A stretch of 33,956 nt of DNA from Chitinophagaceae bacterium (GTDB taxonomy: Bacteria > Bacteroidota > Bacteroidia > Chitinophagales > Chitinophagaceae): contig JALHRP010000012.1 of assembly GCA_022841365.1 (NCBI GenBank), positions 1 to 33,956 of the forward strand, read 5' to 3'. Both the position numbers and the translations under genes were made by a program. The notes beneath the pieces were generated by a model. It was given only the letters and a program-made list of their open reading frames with translations. It ran no database searches and was not told the DNA's origin. Shown here piece by piece: positions 1-7,606 of this stretch (positions are counted from its first letter, which is position 1; the number at the start of each line of letters is the position of its first letter).

Positions 1-379
1 TCCCTGCCCGAATGACTCGGTCAGGCGGGGATTCCTTTCGTGGGCACATTTTTTTTTACCCGTACTTCAACTGAAGACGGGTTTTTTTATTTTTATAGTA
101 TGAAGGATTGGGTTAAAAATTTTGCATGCGCAAGGATGTAAAGGTTCCCTGCCCGAATGACCTGATCAGGCGGGGATTCCTTTCGTGGGCACATTTTTTT
201 TACCCGTACTTCAAATGAAGACGGGTTTTTTTATTTTTATAGTATGAAGGATTGGGTTAAAAATTTTGCATGCGCAAGGATGTAAAGGTTCCCTGCCCGA
301 ATGACCCGGTCAGGCGGGGATTCCTTTCGTGGGCACAATTTTTTTTTACCCGTACTTCAACTGAAGACGGGTTTTTTTA
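1..379. repeat. Tandem non-coding repeat, three copies of a 144-145 base unit
   Basis: Units begin at 1, 146 and 290; the third stops near 379. Each holds a hairpin formed by TCCCTGCC and GGCGGGGA around an inner TGAC/GTCA stem, then a conserved stretch and T-run, then a second hairpin (ACCCGT with ACGGGT, inner CTTCA/TGAAG; 58-82 in copy 1) followed by seven T, which has the form of a Rho-independent terminator on the plus strand. Copies differ mainly in the hairpin loops and T-run length. The array begins at the window edge and may extend further left. No reading frame is conserved. It may be a tandem small RNA array or an intergenic repeat. Confidence 0.85.
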
Positions 380-383
380 TGCC

Positions 384-405
384 CGTCAGACGCCCTCGTC
401 GGACG
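384..405. repeat. Dispersed 22-base hairpin repeat, copy 1
   Basis: The stem GTCAGACG / CGTCGGAC has one mismatch and a CCCT loop. Here GCCC and GGG arms extend it and TTTCTTT follows, so it could end transcripts coming from the tandem repeat. The same 22 bases recur exactly at 20293-20314 in an unrelated intergenic region, so this is a dispersed element. Confidence 0.7.
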
Positions 406-592
406 GGTTTCTTTGAATCTAATATTGATAATCTTTTTTTTACTCCCCGACATGATTGTTCGTGCATCCATCTGTTGAAGATGTAATTTTATAAATCCAT
501 TCCTCAGTAAACAATCGTTAATTTCTTGTTGCCAATTGAACAAAATCCTCTGTTTTTTATTATTATGGTATTCATTCATTAATTCAATTACC

Positions 593-889
593 ATGAGAAA
601 AGGAATAGCAGAAGCCCGGAGCGCAACAATCGAATTTAACACCAAAGCACTGGATCATCTTCAGAGCAAAGGTTACAAGTTTGTTCAAGTAAAAGGATTG
701 ACAATTGATAAACATTATGATTATGTGGAGCCACATTATCTGGTTTTAGTCCCAATGAAAGAACTGCCCACCGATCCATTGAAGCGTGATATTTATGAGC
801 CGATTGGAAGTGCCTTATTGTATCAATGGGCATCCGAAAAAAATGAGTACCCTGAAATTGTCATCGCTAATAATCTTTACAACAATTAA
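593..889 (+). CDS. Conserved hypothetical protein, 98 aa
   Basis: I do not recognise the family. The start MRKGIAEARS at 593 is preferred over an in-frame ATG at 536, because the 19 extra residues look like translated intergenic DNA. The product is soluble, mixed alpha/beta, with no signal peptide, membrane segment or cysteine motif. A stretch rich in Tyr, Val and Pro (DYVEPHYLVLVPMKEL) occupies about residues 43-58. Its TAA overlaps the ATG of the SRPBCC gene by one base (TAATG), so the two are probably co-translated and may act together. Function unknown. Confidence 0.7.
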   Translation: MRKGIAEARSATIEFNTKALDHLQSKGYKFVQVKGLTIDKHYDYVEPHYLVLVPMKELPTDPLKRDIYEPIGSALLYQWASEKNEYPEIVIANNLYNN

Positions 890-1395
890 TGGCAACCTTT
901 TCATTAAAAACTGTCCAGAAAATCCCCGTCGATATTGAAACCGCCTGGGAGTTTTTCTCAAATCCGGCGAATCTTCAAAAGATAACACCCAGTGATCTTG
1001 GGTTTAAAATTCTTTCAAAGCACCACGGCACAAAGATGTATCCCGGTCAGATTATCGAGTATAAAGTAAAACCTGTACTTGGAATTCCCGTTTACTGGAT
1101 GACGGAGATTACGCATGTTAAAGACAAGGAATATTTTGTGGACGAGCAACGCTTCGGCCCTTATCAGTTATGGCACCATCAGCATCATTTTAAGATGATA
1201 GAGGGTGGAGTGGAGATGACAGATATTGTACATTACCGAAATCCGCTTGGTTTTCTGGGTAACATTGCAAATGCCTTGTTTGTGAAAGGGCAATTGAAGA
1301 AAATATTTGAATTCAGAATAAAAGTGGTAGAGGAGTTGTTTGGCAAATGGCCAACATCTCAAATTAATCAAGTTGAATTTCATAAAGCAGCTTAA
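889..1395 (+). CDS. SRPBCC family ligand-binding protein
   Basis: A 168-residue protein of the START/Bet v 1-like (SRPBCC) superfamily, in which a helix-grip fold encloses a hydrophobic ligand pocket. The family start is visible: a strand (SLKTVQKIPVDIETAWEFFS), then NPANLQKITPSDLGFKIL, and near the C-terminus the long helix that closes the pocket (about 140-158). No enzyme motif is apparent, and the ligand cannot be inferred. Related SRPBCC genes often sit beside photolyase and SDR genes in light-inducible bacterial clusters, which is the case here: the next six genes, on the other strand, form a photolyase/SDR operon. It ends 56 bases from that convergent operon, with a strong hairpin between them. 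Confidence 0.8.
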   Translation: MATFSLKTVQKIPVDIETAWEFFSNPANLQKITPSDLGFKILSKHHGTKMYPGQIIEYKVKPVLGIPVYWMTEITHVKDKEYFVDEQRFGPYQLWHHQHHFKMIEGGVEMTDIVHYRNPLGFLGNIANALFVKGQLKKIFEFRIKVVEELFGKWPTSQINQVEFHKAA

Positions 1396-1412
1396 TTAAT
1401 AAATGAGTCCAT

Positions 1413-1448
1413 AAAAGAAATGGCTGCCGGTTGGCAGCCATTTCTTTT
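1413..1448. terminator. Bidirectional Rho-independent terminator
   Basis: A perfect 16-base-pair stem (arms 1413-1428 and 1433-1448) with loop GGTT, and A/T-rich outer pairs that provide a T-run on both strands. It lies between two convergent genes and should terminate both. Confidence 0.9.
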
Positions 1449-1450
1449 TA

Positions 1451-2167
1451 TCAAATAGCCTGATGGTTGAAGGGCTGCACCACCATTTCACTTACCACTG
1501 CACTGGTTGGTTGCTGACATAAAAACCAAATCGCTTTGGCTGCTTCTTCGGCCATGACCATTTTATCACGTTGTACACGCAGATCAATGCCATCCCAGAA
1601 AGGGGTATCAACTCCACCGAGAAATAAATTGGTAATACGTATTTCTGTGCGTTTCACTTCTTCACGAATACTTTGCATCATACCGTTTAATCCATACTTC
1701 GATGCACTGTAGGCAGCCGCACCCAACATCGGTACTTTACCTAAGATGCCCGGAATATTAATGATCAACCCTTTCTTTGTTTCTTTCATATTGGGTAAAA
1801 ATGCTTTCACCAATAAGAATGGTGCATACAGGTTGGTATAGATTGTTTGCATAAACTCATCTTCCGTTAACGTGTCCGATGATTTAATAATGCCAAGCCC
1901 AGCAGCATTCACTAACACATCAATGGTAGGGTATTGAGCAAAAAATTGTTCTTTCAAGATAGCTACCTCCGATGGTTTACTGATATCAAGTGCCAGTGTT
2001 TTAGATGCAGAAAGATTGAGCTCATGTGCCAATGCCGCCAGTTTTTCACTGTTACGACCGGCCAGAAACAAATTAGCTCCGCTGCCGGCCAATAATTTGG
2101 CAACCCTGCTGCCAATGCCGCCTGTAGCACCAACAATTAATACGTTTTTATTTTTTACTGATTCCAT
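1451..2167 (-). CDS. Short-chain dehydrogenase/reductase (SDR) lacking the catalytic serine
   Basis: A 238-residue classical SDR with the Rossmann dinucleotide motif GATGGIG (13-19), NAAG (87-90) and the active-site YSASK (Tyr153, Lys157). The conserved catalytic serine, normally 13 residues before the tyrosine within an IINISS-type strand, is absent: the sequence reads IINIPGILG, with Gly at that place. The SDR oxyanion/proton relay may therefore be altered, or another residue may substitute. The substrate is unknown. It is the last gene of the leftward operon, 50 bases after the FAD-domain protein. The C-terminal region (DTPFWDG, about 187-193) resembles small SDRs acting on hydrophobic substrates, but this is weak. 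Confidence 0.88.
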   Translation of the reverse strand: MESVKNKNVLIVGATGGIGSRVAKLLAGSGANLFLAGRNSEKLAALAHELNLSASKTLALDISKPSEVAILKEQFFAQYPTIDVLVNAAGLGIIKSSDTLTEDEFMQTIYTNLYAPFLLVKAFLPNMKETKKGLIINIPGILGKVPMLGAAAYSASKYGLNGMMQSIREEVKRTEIRITNLFLGGVDTPFWDGIDLRVQRDKMVMAEEAAKAIWFLCQQPTSAVVSEMVVQPFNHQAI

Positions 2168-2217
2168 GAAATGAGTTTATGCTTCAACAAAAAAGAAATA
2201 CTTTGGTTGAACGACAG

Positions 2218-3312
2218 CTATAAATAACGTTCACATTTTTTCCAATAGCTGAAAAAGGAATTAAAGTAGCCAGTTACCTGTGGAAACATCCAGTCACGAC
2301 TGTCTTTTGTTCCGCTGTAATGTTCAAAGGCCGGATGTTCTTTGGAGATGATGACTGCATTGCCTGTTAATTGTATCAGTTCATCCAATTCGCCCACAAA
2401 AAGCTGTATACCTTCAATGTTCTTCGACAGATCAAGAATGAACTGCATCACTTTTTCACTCACCGGATAGTTTGCAAAATGTGATGGCTCCAGTAACAAA
2501 ATTCGGTTCACATCTTCTTCTTTTCGCCAATTGGGATCAAGATTATAAGAGTTGTAGATCAATACCGGTTTTGAAGAATCAATCTTGATTGCATCTGCTT
2601 TTGGTAAAACCGTGTGTAATGACAAGTCAACTGTTTGGTGTAATGCATTCGGAATGCCCATCTCCGGTAATTCTTCGTAACTCTTATCAAGAAATGTTTG
2701 GCGTTGATTGCTGTTACAATACCTGTTGATGTTTTCCTGGTTGCAAAAATATTTTTTGGAAGAGAAAGCCGCTGCAACCCATTGCCAACTGCAGTTATTG
2801 CTGGCGAGATCGCCATCGAGCAAATGATAATACAGCCATTTGCCCGGTTGCAACCAATGTGCTTTGCCAATATTGCAAACAATAGATGCCGTGTACATAC
2901 GTGCATGATTGTGCATGTAACCTGTGTGGTACAGATTGCCGATCTGTTCGTCAATCGCTTCAATACCTGTTGCTGCAGTCGCAACAGCACTGATCATTTG
3001 TGTATGCTTTACATCTACCTGCTCTTGTTTCAAAGCAGCGTTAATGGCGGCTGTTCCTTTTGCCTGCCAAACACGTTGAAAATATTCACGCCAGGCAAGT
3101 TCCTGCAAAAGCTTTTCAATCTGATAAAGTTTGAAACCTTTCTTTAGAATAAAATCCTTCACTTGCTTTACACTGATCACTCCTCGTGAAATATAGGGCG
3201 ATAGATAAGTAACATCACCATCAATAAAATTTCTCGTCTTACTGTAACGGATGGGATCAATGTGTTCGATACGTTCAAGAATCGAATTATAATCTGCGGG
3301 AAATGTAATCAT
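2218..3312 (-). CDS. Photolyase/cryptochrome FAD-domain protein without N-terminal antenna domain
   Basis: A 364-residue flavoprotein. Residues about 1-240 form the photolyase FAD-binding domain: ELAWREYF near the start, TGIEAIDEQIGNLYHTGYMHNHARM, then GDLASNNCSWQW and the KYF–NQENINRY segment. The alpha/beta antenna (photolyase) domain that normally precedes it is absent. Instead about 120 residues follow, with an alternating strand/helix pattern (KPVLIYNSYNLDPNW, RILLLEPSHF, IQLFVGELDEL, NAVIISKEHPAF), looking like an alpha/beta domain moved to the C-terminus. I chose the ATG at 3312 because the frame upstream runs into the DoxX-like gene and does not look like photolyase. It starts 7 bases after that gene. 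Likely a light-dependent DNA repair enzyme or a photoreceptor. Confidence 0.85.
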   Translation of the reverse strand: MITFPADYNSILERIEHIDPIRYSKTRNFIDGDVTYLSPYISRGVISVKQVKDFILKKGFKLYQIEKLLQELAWREYFQRVWQAKGTAAINAALKQEQVDVKHTQMISAVATAATGIEAIDEQIGNLYHTGYMHNHARMYTASIVCNIGKAHWLQPGKWLYYHLLDGDLASNNCSWQWVAAAFSSKKYFCNQENINRYCNSNQRQTFLDKSYEELPEMGIPNALHQTVDLSLHTVLPKADAIKIDSSKPVLIYNSYNLDPNWRKEEDVNRILLLEPSHFANYPVSEKVMQFILDLSKNIEGIQLFVGELDELIQLTGNAVIISKEHPAFEHYSGTKDSRDWMFPQVTGYFNSFFSYWKKCERYL

Positions 3313-3319
3313 GTTCAAC

Positions 3320-3703
3320 TTATTTAATAGTACGGCATGTATAAGCCCAGTATAATAGAATTGGATGGATGACAATGAGCCGAACCCATGCCACCCATAC
3401 AGGTACGCAAAGCGATTCACTCAAACAGCCGCCTTTCTGAATAAAATAAATATGAGCAGGTAAAAAGGCGATCAATAAAAAAAGAATGGCATTGCAACCA
3501 AATTTTCTAGTTGAAGGAATTAATACTGTGATACCTGCTAAAATTTCACCGGCGCCGCTTGCATAATTGAAGAGCGTTTGATTTGGAAAGTAATCGGGTA
3601 TCAGCGGCAAATAAAAATCCGGATTGACAAAATGATTGATGCCGGCAAGTATATATACCAAGCCCAGGAGATAAACAGCAGTTATGGGTATCAATTTCCT
3701 CAT
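3320..3703 (-). CDS. DoxX-like integral membrane protein
   Basis: A 127-residue protein with four predicted membrane helices: ITAVYLLGLVYILAGINHF, a segment around YASGAGEILAGITVLI, CNAILFLLIAFLPAHIYFI and a C-terminal VRLIVIHPILLYWAY. The first helix ends in AGINHFVNPDFY, followed by IPDYFP, which is typical of DoxX-like proteins. The exact role of this family is not settled. Its ATG overlaps the stop of the preceding SDR-DUF2867 gene by four bases (ATGA), so it belongs to the photolyase operon. Confidence 0.8.
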   Translation of the reverse strand: MRKLIPITAVYLLGLVYILAGINHFVNPDFYLPLIPDYFPNQTLFNYASGAGEILAGITVLIPSTRKFGCNAILFLLIAFLPAHIYFIQKGGCLSESLCVPVWVAWVRLIVIHPILLYWAYTCRTIK

Positions 3704-5145
3704 GCCTGTTGTTCCTCTTTTATCAGTTCATTGATCATGCCATTAAAAATAAAATAGTGAAAAGGCAACACGCTGTACCAATACAACCTGCCCCAGATTC
3801 CTTTGGGACGGAAAGTTGCAACCTGTCTTATTTGTAGTTTGTTTTTCAACTTCATAATACGAAATTCAAGCCAGGCTTCACCGGGTAATTTCATTTCGGC
3901 ATACAGCAGCAAACGTTTTTGTGTTTTATCTGCAACCAGTACCCGCCAAAAATCCAATGCATCGCCTGCTTCAATTTTATTTGTATTGGTACGTCCACGA
4001 CGCAAACCTACACCGCCAAATAATTTATCTAAAAAACCACGAAGCATCCATAGAAGGTTGCCATAATACCAACCTGTTTCACCACCAATACTCCACACTT
4101 TTTTTACGATGGCTTCTATTTGTTCCGTTTTTATTTCCCGTTGTTTTACATCTCTGTAACAGCCAAACTCCGGTACATGCATGTATTGCATTAACTGTAG
4201 GGATGTGTTGCTGCTGCTGAACGCATCTTTCCAACTGCTCACTACCATGTTCTGTTCAATCTTCTCAAATGCAAGTGCAACAGCTTCTTTGTAGGTGAAT
4301 GGATTGATGTGTAATTCTTTTTCAAGCTCATTGGGTCTGCAGATTACATCTACTTTCATACTGTTCACCAGATTCACTGCAAGCGGATAAGAAGTTGATG
4401 TAAGAAAGTATAACCAGTAAGATGAAATACGTGGCGTCATCACAGGCAGTGTATAGATGAAGCGCTTCAATCCACGTACTTCGGCAAATTGCAGAATCAT
4501 TTGTTTGTAAGTGAGCACTTCCCTTCCGCCAATATCAAAATCCTGATTGTAGGTTGATGCTTTCAACATCACACCCATTAAGTATTGCAAGATATTTCGC
4601 ACAGCTATGGGCTGGCATTTGGTATTAAGCCATTGCGGGGTGATCATGACCGGTAGTTTCTCTGTAAGATCACGGATGATCTCAAACGATGCACTGCCTG
4701 AACCGACTATAATACCTGCACGTAAAATTGTTAACGGAATAGCAGTTGCTTTTAAAATACTTTCTACATGCAAACGGGAAGAGAGATGTTGCGACAGATG
4801 TTCTGCATTAACAATCCCGCCGAGATAAATGATCTGTTGTGTATTGGTTTGCTTTATAAGTTGGTTGAAGTTTTCTGCACAACGTTGCTCTTCTGCTTCA
4901 AAGGTTCCTGCAACTGATGTTAAGGAATGAATGAGATAAAAGGCTACATCCAGTTCAACGGGCAGTTGTACATTGCCCGGATTTAAAAAATCAATTTCAA
5001 TGATGCGGATTTTCGGGTGACGGTATTCTGCATCAAAGCGTTCCTTGTTTCTTACACAGCAATAGATGATGTGCTCCTCCTGCAACAGCAACTGAATGAG
5101 TCGCTGGCCGATATACCCATTGGCACCTGTGAGGAGGATGTTCAT
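3700..5145 (-). CDS. Atypical SDR / NAD(P)-binding protein with C-terminal DUF2867 domain
   Basis: A 481-residue two-domain protein. The N-terminal extended/atypical SDR fold carries TGANGYIG (6-13), then LIHSL and IIYLGGI strands and LTILRAGIIVGSGSASFE, like NmrA-type and nucleoside-sugar epimerase-like proteins. From about residue 330 it has a DUF2867 domain (VKKVWSIGGETGWYYG, LDKLFGGVGLRRGR, GDALDFWRV, GEAWLEFRI, FRPKGIWGRLYWYSVLPFH). The substrate is unknown. Homologues with this fusion recur in bacterial photolyase gene clusters. It lies 2 bases after the TIGR03643 gene and overlaps the DoxX-like gene by four bases. Confidence 0.88.
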   Translation of the reverse strand: MNILLTGANGYIGQRLIQLLLQEEHIIYCCVRNKERFDAEYRHPKIRIIEIDFLNPGNVQLPVELDVAFYLIHSLTSVAGTFEAEEQRCAENFNQLIKQTNTQQIIYLGGIVNAEHLSQHLSSRLHVESILKATAIPLTILRAGIIVGSGSASFEIIRDLTEKLPVMITPQWLNTKCQPIAVRNILQYLMGVMLKASTYNQDFDIGGREVLTYKQMILQFAEVRGLKRFIYTLPVMTPRISSYWLYFLTSTSYPLAVNLVNSMKVDVICRPNELEKELHINPFTYKEAVALAFEKIEQNMVVSSWKDAFSSSNTSLQLMQYMHVPEFGCYRDVKQREIKTEQIEAIVKKVWSIGGETGWYYGNLLWMLRGFLDKLFGGVGLRRGRTNTNKIEAGDALDFWRVLVADKTQKRLLLYAEMKLPGEAWLEFRIMKLKNKLQIRQVATFRPKGIWGRLYWYSVLPFHYFIFNGMINELIKEEQQA

Positions 5146-5147
5146 AC

Positions 5148-5420
5148 TTATCGTTTACTGATTTTATTCATACTGATGCTGCGCTGACGGTTGCATTTAA
5201 AACGGTTCACATCATCACTTCGTAATGCTGTGTGTTTGGTGGTACGACCGGCCATACGTTTACGCCACATACGAAAGCTGGATGGTTTGCTGTTGGCACG
5301 CATAAAAGCAATCACATCTTTTTCCTTTAAACCAAACTGCAGTTCAATGGCTTCAAAAGGTGTGCGGTCTTCCCAGGCCATTTCAATTATGCGGTCTTTA
5401 TCTTCTAGAGTTAAATTCAT
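5148..5420 (-). CDS. TIGR03643 family protein (DUF2805-like)
   Basis: A 90-residue basic protein matching the TIGR03643 pattern: DKDRIIEMAWEDRTPFEAIE, then LKEKDVIAFMR, then SFRMWRKRMAGRTTKH. The N-terminal half resembles a small helix-turn-helix and the C-terminal tail is strongly basic, so nucleic acid binding is plausible but unproven. Family members are commonly encoded next to photolyase or cryptochrome genes, as here. Its ATG overlaps the stop of the upstream photolyase homologue (ATGA), implying translational coupling. Confidence 0.88.
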   Translation of the reverse strand: MNLTLEDKDRIIEMAWEDRTPFEAIELQFGLKEKDVIAFMRANSKPSSFRMWRKRMAGRTTKHTALRSDDVNRFKCNRQRSISMNKISKR

Positions 5421-6898
5421 TGGTCGAGTTGTTTTAGAAACTGTTCAGCATTCTTTAAATGTAATTGTTGTTTTTCTGCCGACATCTTATCAAATGTTTT
5501 GATGAGCATGCCCAATCTTGGATTTTGTAAAAAGAAACTTCGGTGTACATGCATAAAACGCCAGAAGAGGCCATCCCAGACCTCTTGCCAGGCCCCTTTT
5601 TCATAGTCACTCATCTTCATTAAATAATTACTTCCGCTAATGTAGGGTTTGGTGGTCATCAACCCTCCATCTGCAAACTGCGTCATGCCATATACATTCG
5701 GCACCATCACCCAATCATACGAATCAATAAACAATTCCATAAACCAGCGGTACACTTCATCGGGATCAAATTCGCAGAGCTGCATAAAATTACCCAATAC
5801 CATTAATCGTTCAATATGATGACAGTAGCCCGTCTTCAATACTTTTTTAATTGTTTCATCTATAGGCAATATACCGGTAGTGCCGTTCCAGAAACTTGCC
5901 GGTATTTTCCGTTTAAATTGCCAATAGTTGGTTGTGCGTTGTTTGGTTCCTTCCCGTTCGTATACAATACGGATGAACTCACGCCAGCCCATGATTTGCC
6001 GTACAAAACCTTCCAATGAGTTGAGTGGTATGTTGTGCTTCGCTGCTTGGTTCAACACTTTATCCAACACCTGTTGCGGTGTAAGCAAGCCAATGTTCAA
6101 CATCGGTGTAAGCACGGAGTGATGAAGAATGATTTCTTTTGTTACGATGGCATCTTCATAAATACCGAAATGCTGAAAACGTTGTTCAATAAAATCATCA
6201 AGCCATTTCTCTGCCTCTTCAAAACTGCAAACAAAAAGATGCGGCCCGTCAATCGAACCATAATTATTTGCAAAATTCTTTTCAACGTATTCAGTCGCTT
6301 CATTGATGTACTGGTTCGGCTTTGGAAACTTAATCGCAGGGGGTGTTTGCTTCTTTGGATATTTTTCCCGGTTCTCGGCATCAAAGGTCCATTTACCTCC
6401 GAGTGGTTTACCGTCTTTTTCTAACAATATCTTACGCAGTTTTCGTTGATATGTATAGAAGTCAGTTTGGAAATAGGTTTTTCGTTTACTGAAATAATCA
6501 GCCACTTCCTCCATTGTATTGATAAAGCCGGGAGTTGTATGAAGGTTGAGTTTGATCTTGTATTGTAGACATGTTTCCTGAATGCGTTTGAGTAGCCAGT
6601 TATCGGCAACATCGGCAATATGAATTTCGGTGGTTTTTTGTTTGGCCAACGAAGCGATCAATTGACGGACATCATTCTCTGCTTTGGTTGATTCAACGTA
6701 GGTTACATCGTGCTTTTTTTCCTTCAACCACTGAGCATAAAACTGCATAGATGCACGATGCAGTACAAGTTTTTGCTTGTGAAAATTGTATTGACGGAAA
6801 AACAACCATTCTTCAACAAGGTAAACAGAACTTTTTTTGTCCAGAGCCGGATGTGTTTTGAATAACTGATGCGGAAAGATGATCGTAACAGAACTCAT
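5417..6898 (-). CDS. Cryptochrome/photolyase-related protein (FeS-BCP/PhrB family) lacking the FeS cysteines
   Basis: A 493-residue member of the deoxyribodipyrimidine photolyase-related family (bacterial (6-4) photolyases). It has the N-terminal photolyase-related domain (IIFPHQLF near the start, VYLVEEWLFF) and a C-terminal FAD-binding helical domain with QIMGWREF (302-309), YCHHIERLMVLGNF (358-371) and VPNVYGMTQFADGG. In characterised members a [4Fe-4S] cluster is bound by one Cys before the HHI motif and three in a loop after MSDY. Here MSDY is followed by EKGAWQEVWDGLFWRF with no Cys, and the upstream position is Ile in GILPID. The start is the ATG at 6898; an upstream TTG at 6913 adds five residues. 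First gene of the operon. Probably light-driven repair of (6-4) photoproducts without the cluster. Confidence 0.9.
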   Translation of the reverse strand: MSSVTIIFPHQLFKTHPALDKKSSVYLVEEWLFFRQYNFHKQKLVLHRASMQFYAQWLKEKKHDVTYVESTKAENDVRQLIASLAKQKTTEIHIADVADNWLLKRIQETCLQYKIKLNLHTTPGFINTMEEVADYFSKRKTYFQTDFYTYQRKLRKILLEKDGKPLGGKWTFDAENREKYPKKQTPPAIKFPKPNQYINEATEYVEKNFANNYGSIDGPHLFVCSFEEAEKWLDDFIEQRFQHFGIYEDAIVTKEIILHHSVLTPMLNIGLLTPQQVLDKVLNQAAKHNIPLNSLEGFVRQIMGWREFIRIVYEREGTKQRTTNYWQFKRKIPASFWNGTTGILPIDETIKKVLKTGYCHHIERLMVLGNFMQLCEFDPDEVYRWFMELFIDSYDWVMVPNVYGMTQFADGGLMTTKPYISGSNYLMKMSDYEKGAWQEVWDGLFWRFMHVHRSFFLQNPRLGMLIKTFDKMSAEKQQLHLKNAEQFLKQLDQ

Positions 6899-6952
6899 AG
6901 TAACATCAAACAATTTTGCCTCTCTAATGTTTAAGAACTTAAAAGAAACAGG

Positions 6953-7588
6953 ATGGCTTTTTTCAGTTCAACAGAAATACAGCAGTGGGAGCGGTTTTAC
7001 AGAGGCAATTTCATTAACAGCCTGAGTGGATTTAAGAGCGCCAGTTTAATTGCAACGGTCAATAACGACGGCATCAGTAATCTTGCTCTATTCAGCAATA
7101 TTGTACATATCGGTGCCGATCCTGCATTGATCGGTTTTGTAAACCGTCCACGGGAAGCTGCGCCGCATACGCTTGGTAATATCGAAGCGACTGGTCATTA
7201 TACCATCAACTTAATTCCTGCCAATCTTATAGAACAGGCGCACCAAACAAGTGCAAAATATGCGGATGGTGAAAGTGAATTCAGTGCGGTGGGTTTAACA
7301 GAAGAATTTACAGTGCATAGTAAAGCTCCGTTTGTGTTTGAAAGTCCGGTGAAATATGCAATGGAGTTGAAAGAAATTATTCCCATCAAATTCAACAATA
7401 CGTTTTTTGTAATTGGTTCTGTTACGGGTGTGTTTGCAGATGAACAGATATTAGCTCCTGATGGTTTTTTGGATTTAGAAAAAGCAAACATCATTACCTC
7501 ACTTGGCATTGACGGTTATTATGCAACGGATAAACTGGCAAGGTATAGTTATGCAAAGCCCGGCAAAGATCTCACCCGAATTGATTAA
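6953..7588 (+). CDS. Flavin reductase family / FMN-binding split-barrel protein
   Basis: A 211-residue protein of the flavin reductase-like split-barrel family (DIM6/NTAB type). It shows the SASLIATVNNDGISNLALFS strand pair (about 27-46), IGFVNRPREAAPHTLGNIEATG (a phosphate/flavin loop region) and HYTINLIP. Members bind FMN and reduce flavins or serve as oxygenase partners. It is divergent from the photolyase operon with only 54 bases between the two start codons, so they share a control region. A flavin-related enzyme here fits a module containing two FAD proteins, but a direct partnership is inference. Confidence 0.85.
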   Translation: MAFFSSTEIQQWERFYRGNFINSLSGFKSASLIATVNNDGISNLALFSNIVHIGADPALIGFVNRPREAAPHTLGNIEATGHYTINLIPANLIEQAHQTSAKYADGESEFSAVGLTEEFTVHSKAPFVFESPVKYAMELKEIIPIKFNNTFFVIGSVTGVFADEQILAPDGFLDLEKANIITSLGIDGYYATDKLARYSYAKPGKDLTRID

Positions 7589-7606
7589 AGTCTTTCTTTA
7601 TTTTTG

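Noticed and set aside
1..379. CRISPR array
   Set aside because: Three long near-identical units with no unique spacers and no cas genes; it is a simple tandem repeat.
346..594. Minus-strand frame reading MNEYHNNKKQRILFNWQQEI and onward
   Set aside because: It looks partly protein-like, but its second half translates the hairpin repeat and tandem repeat, and its start interlocks with the ATG of the more convincing plus-strand gene at 593. Not called.
3313..3420. 36-residue N-terminal extension of the FAD-domain protein
   Set aside because: Lies wholly inside the DoxX-like gene and has no photolyase features.
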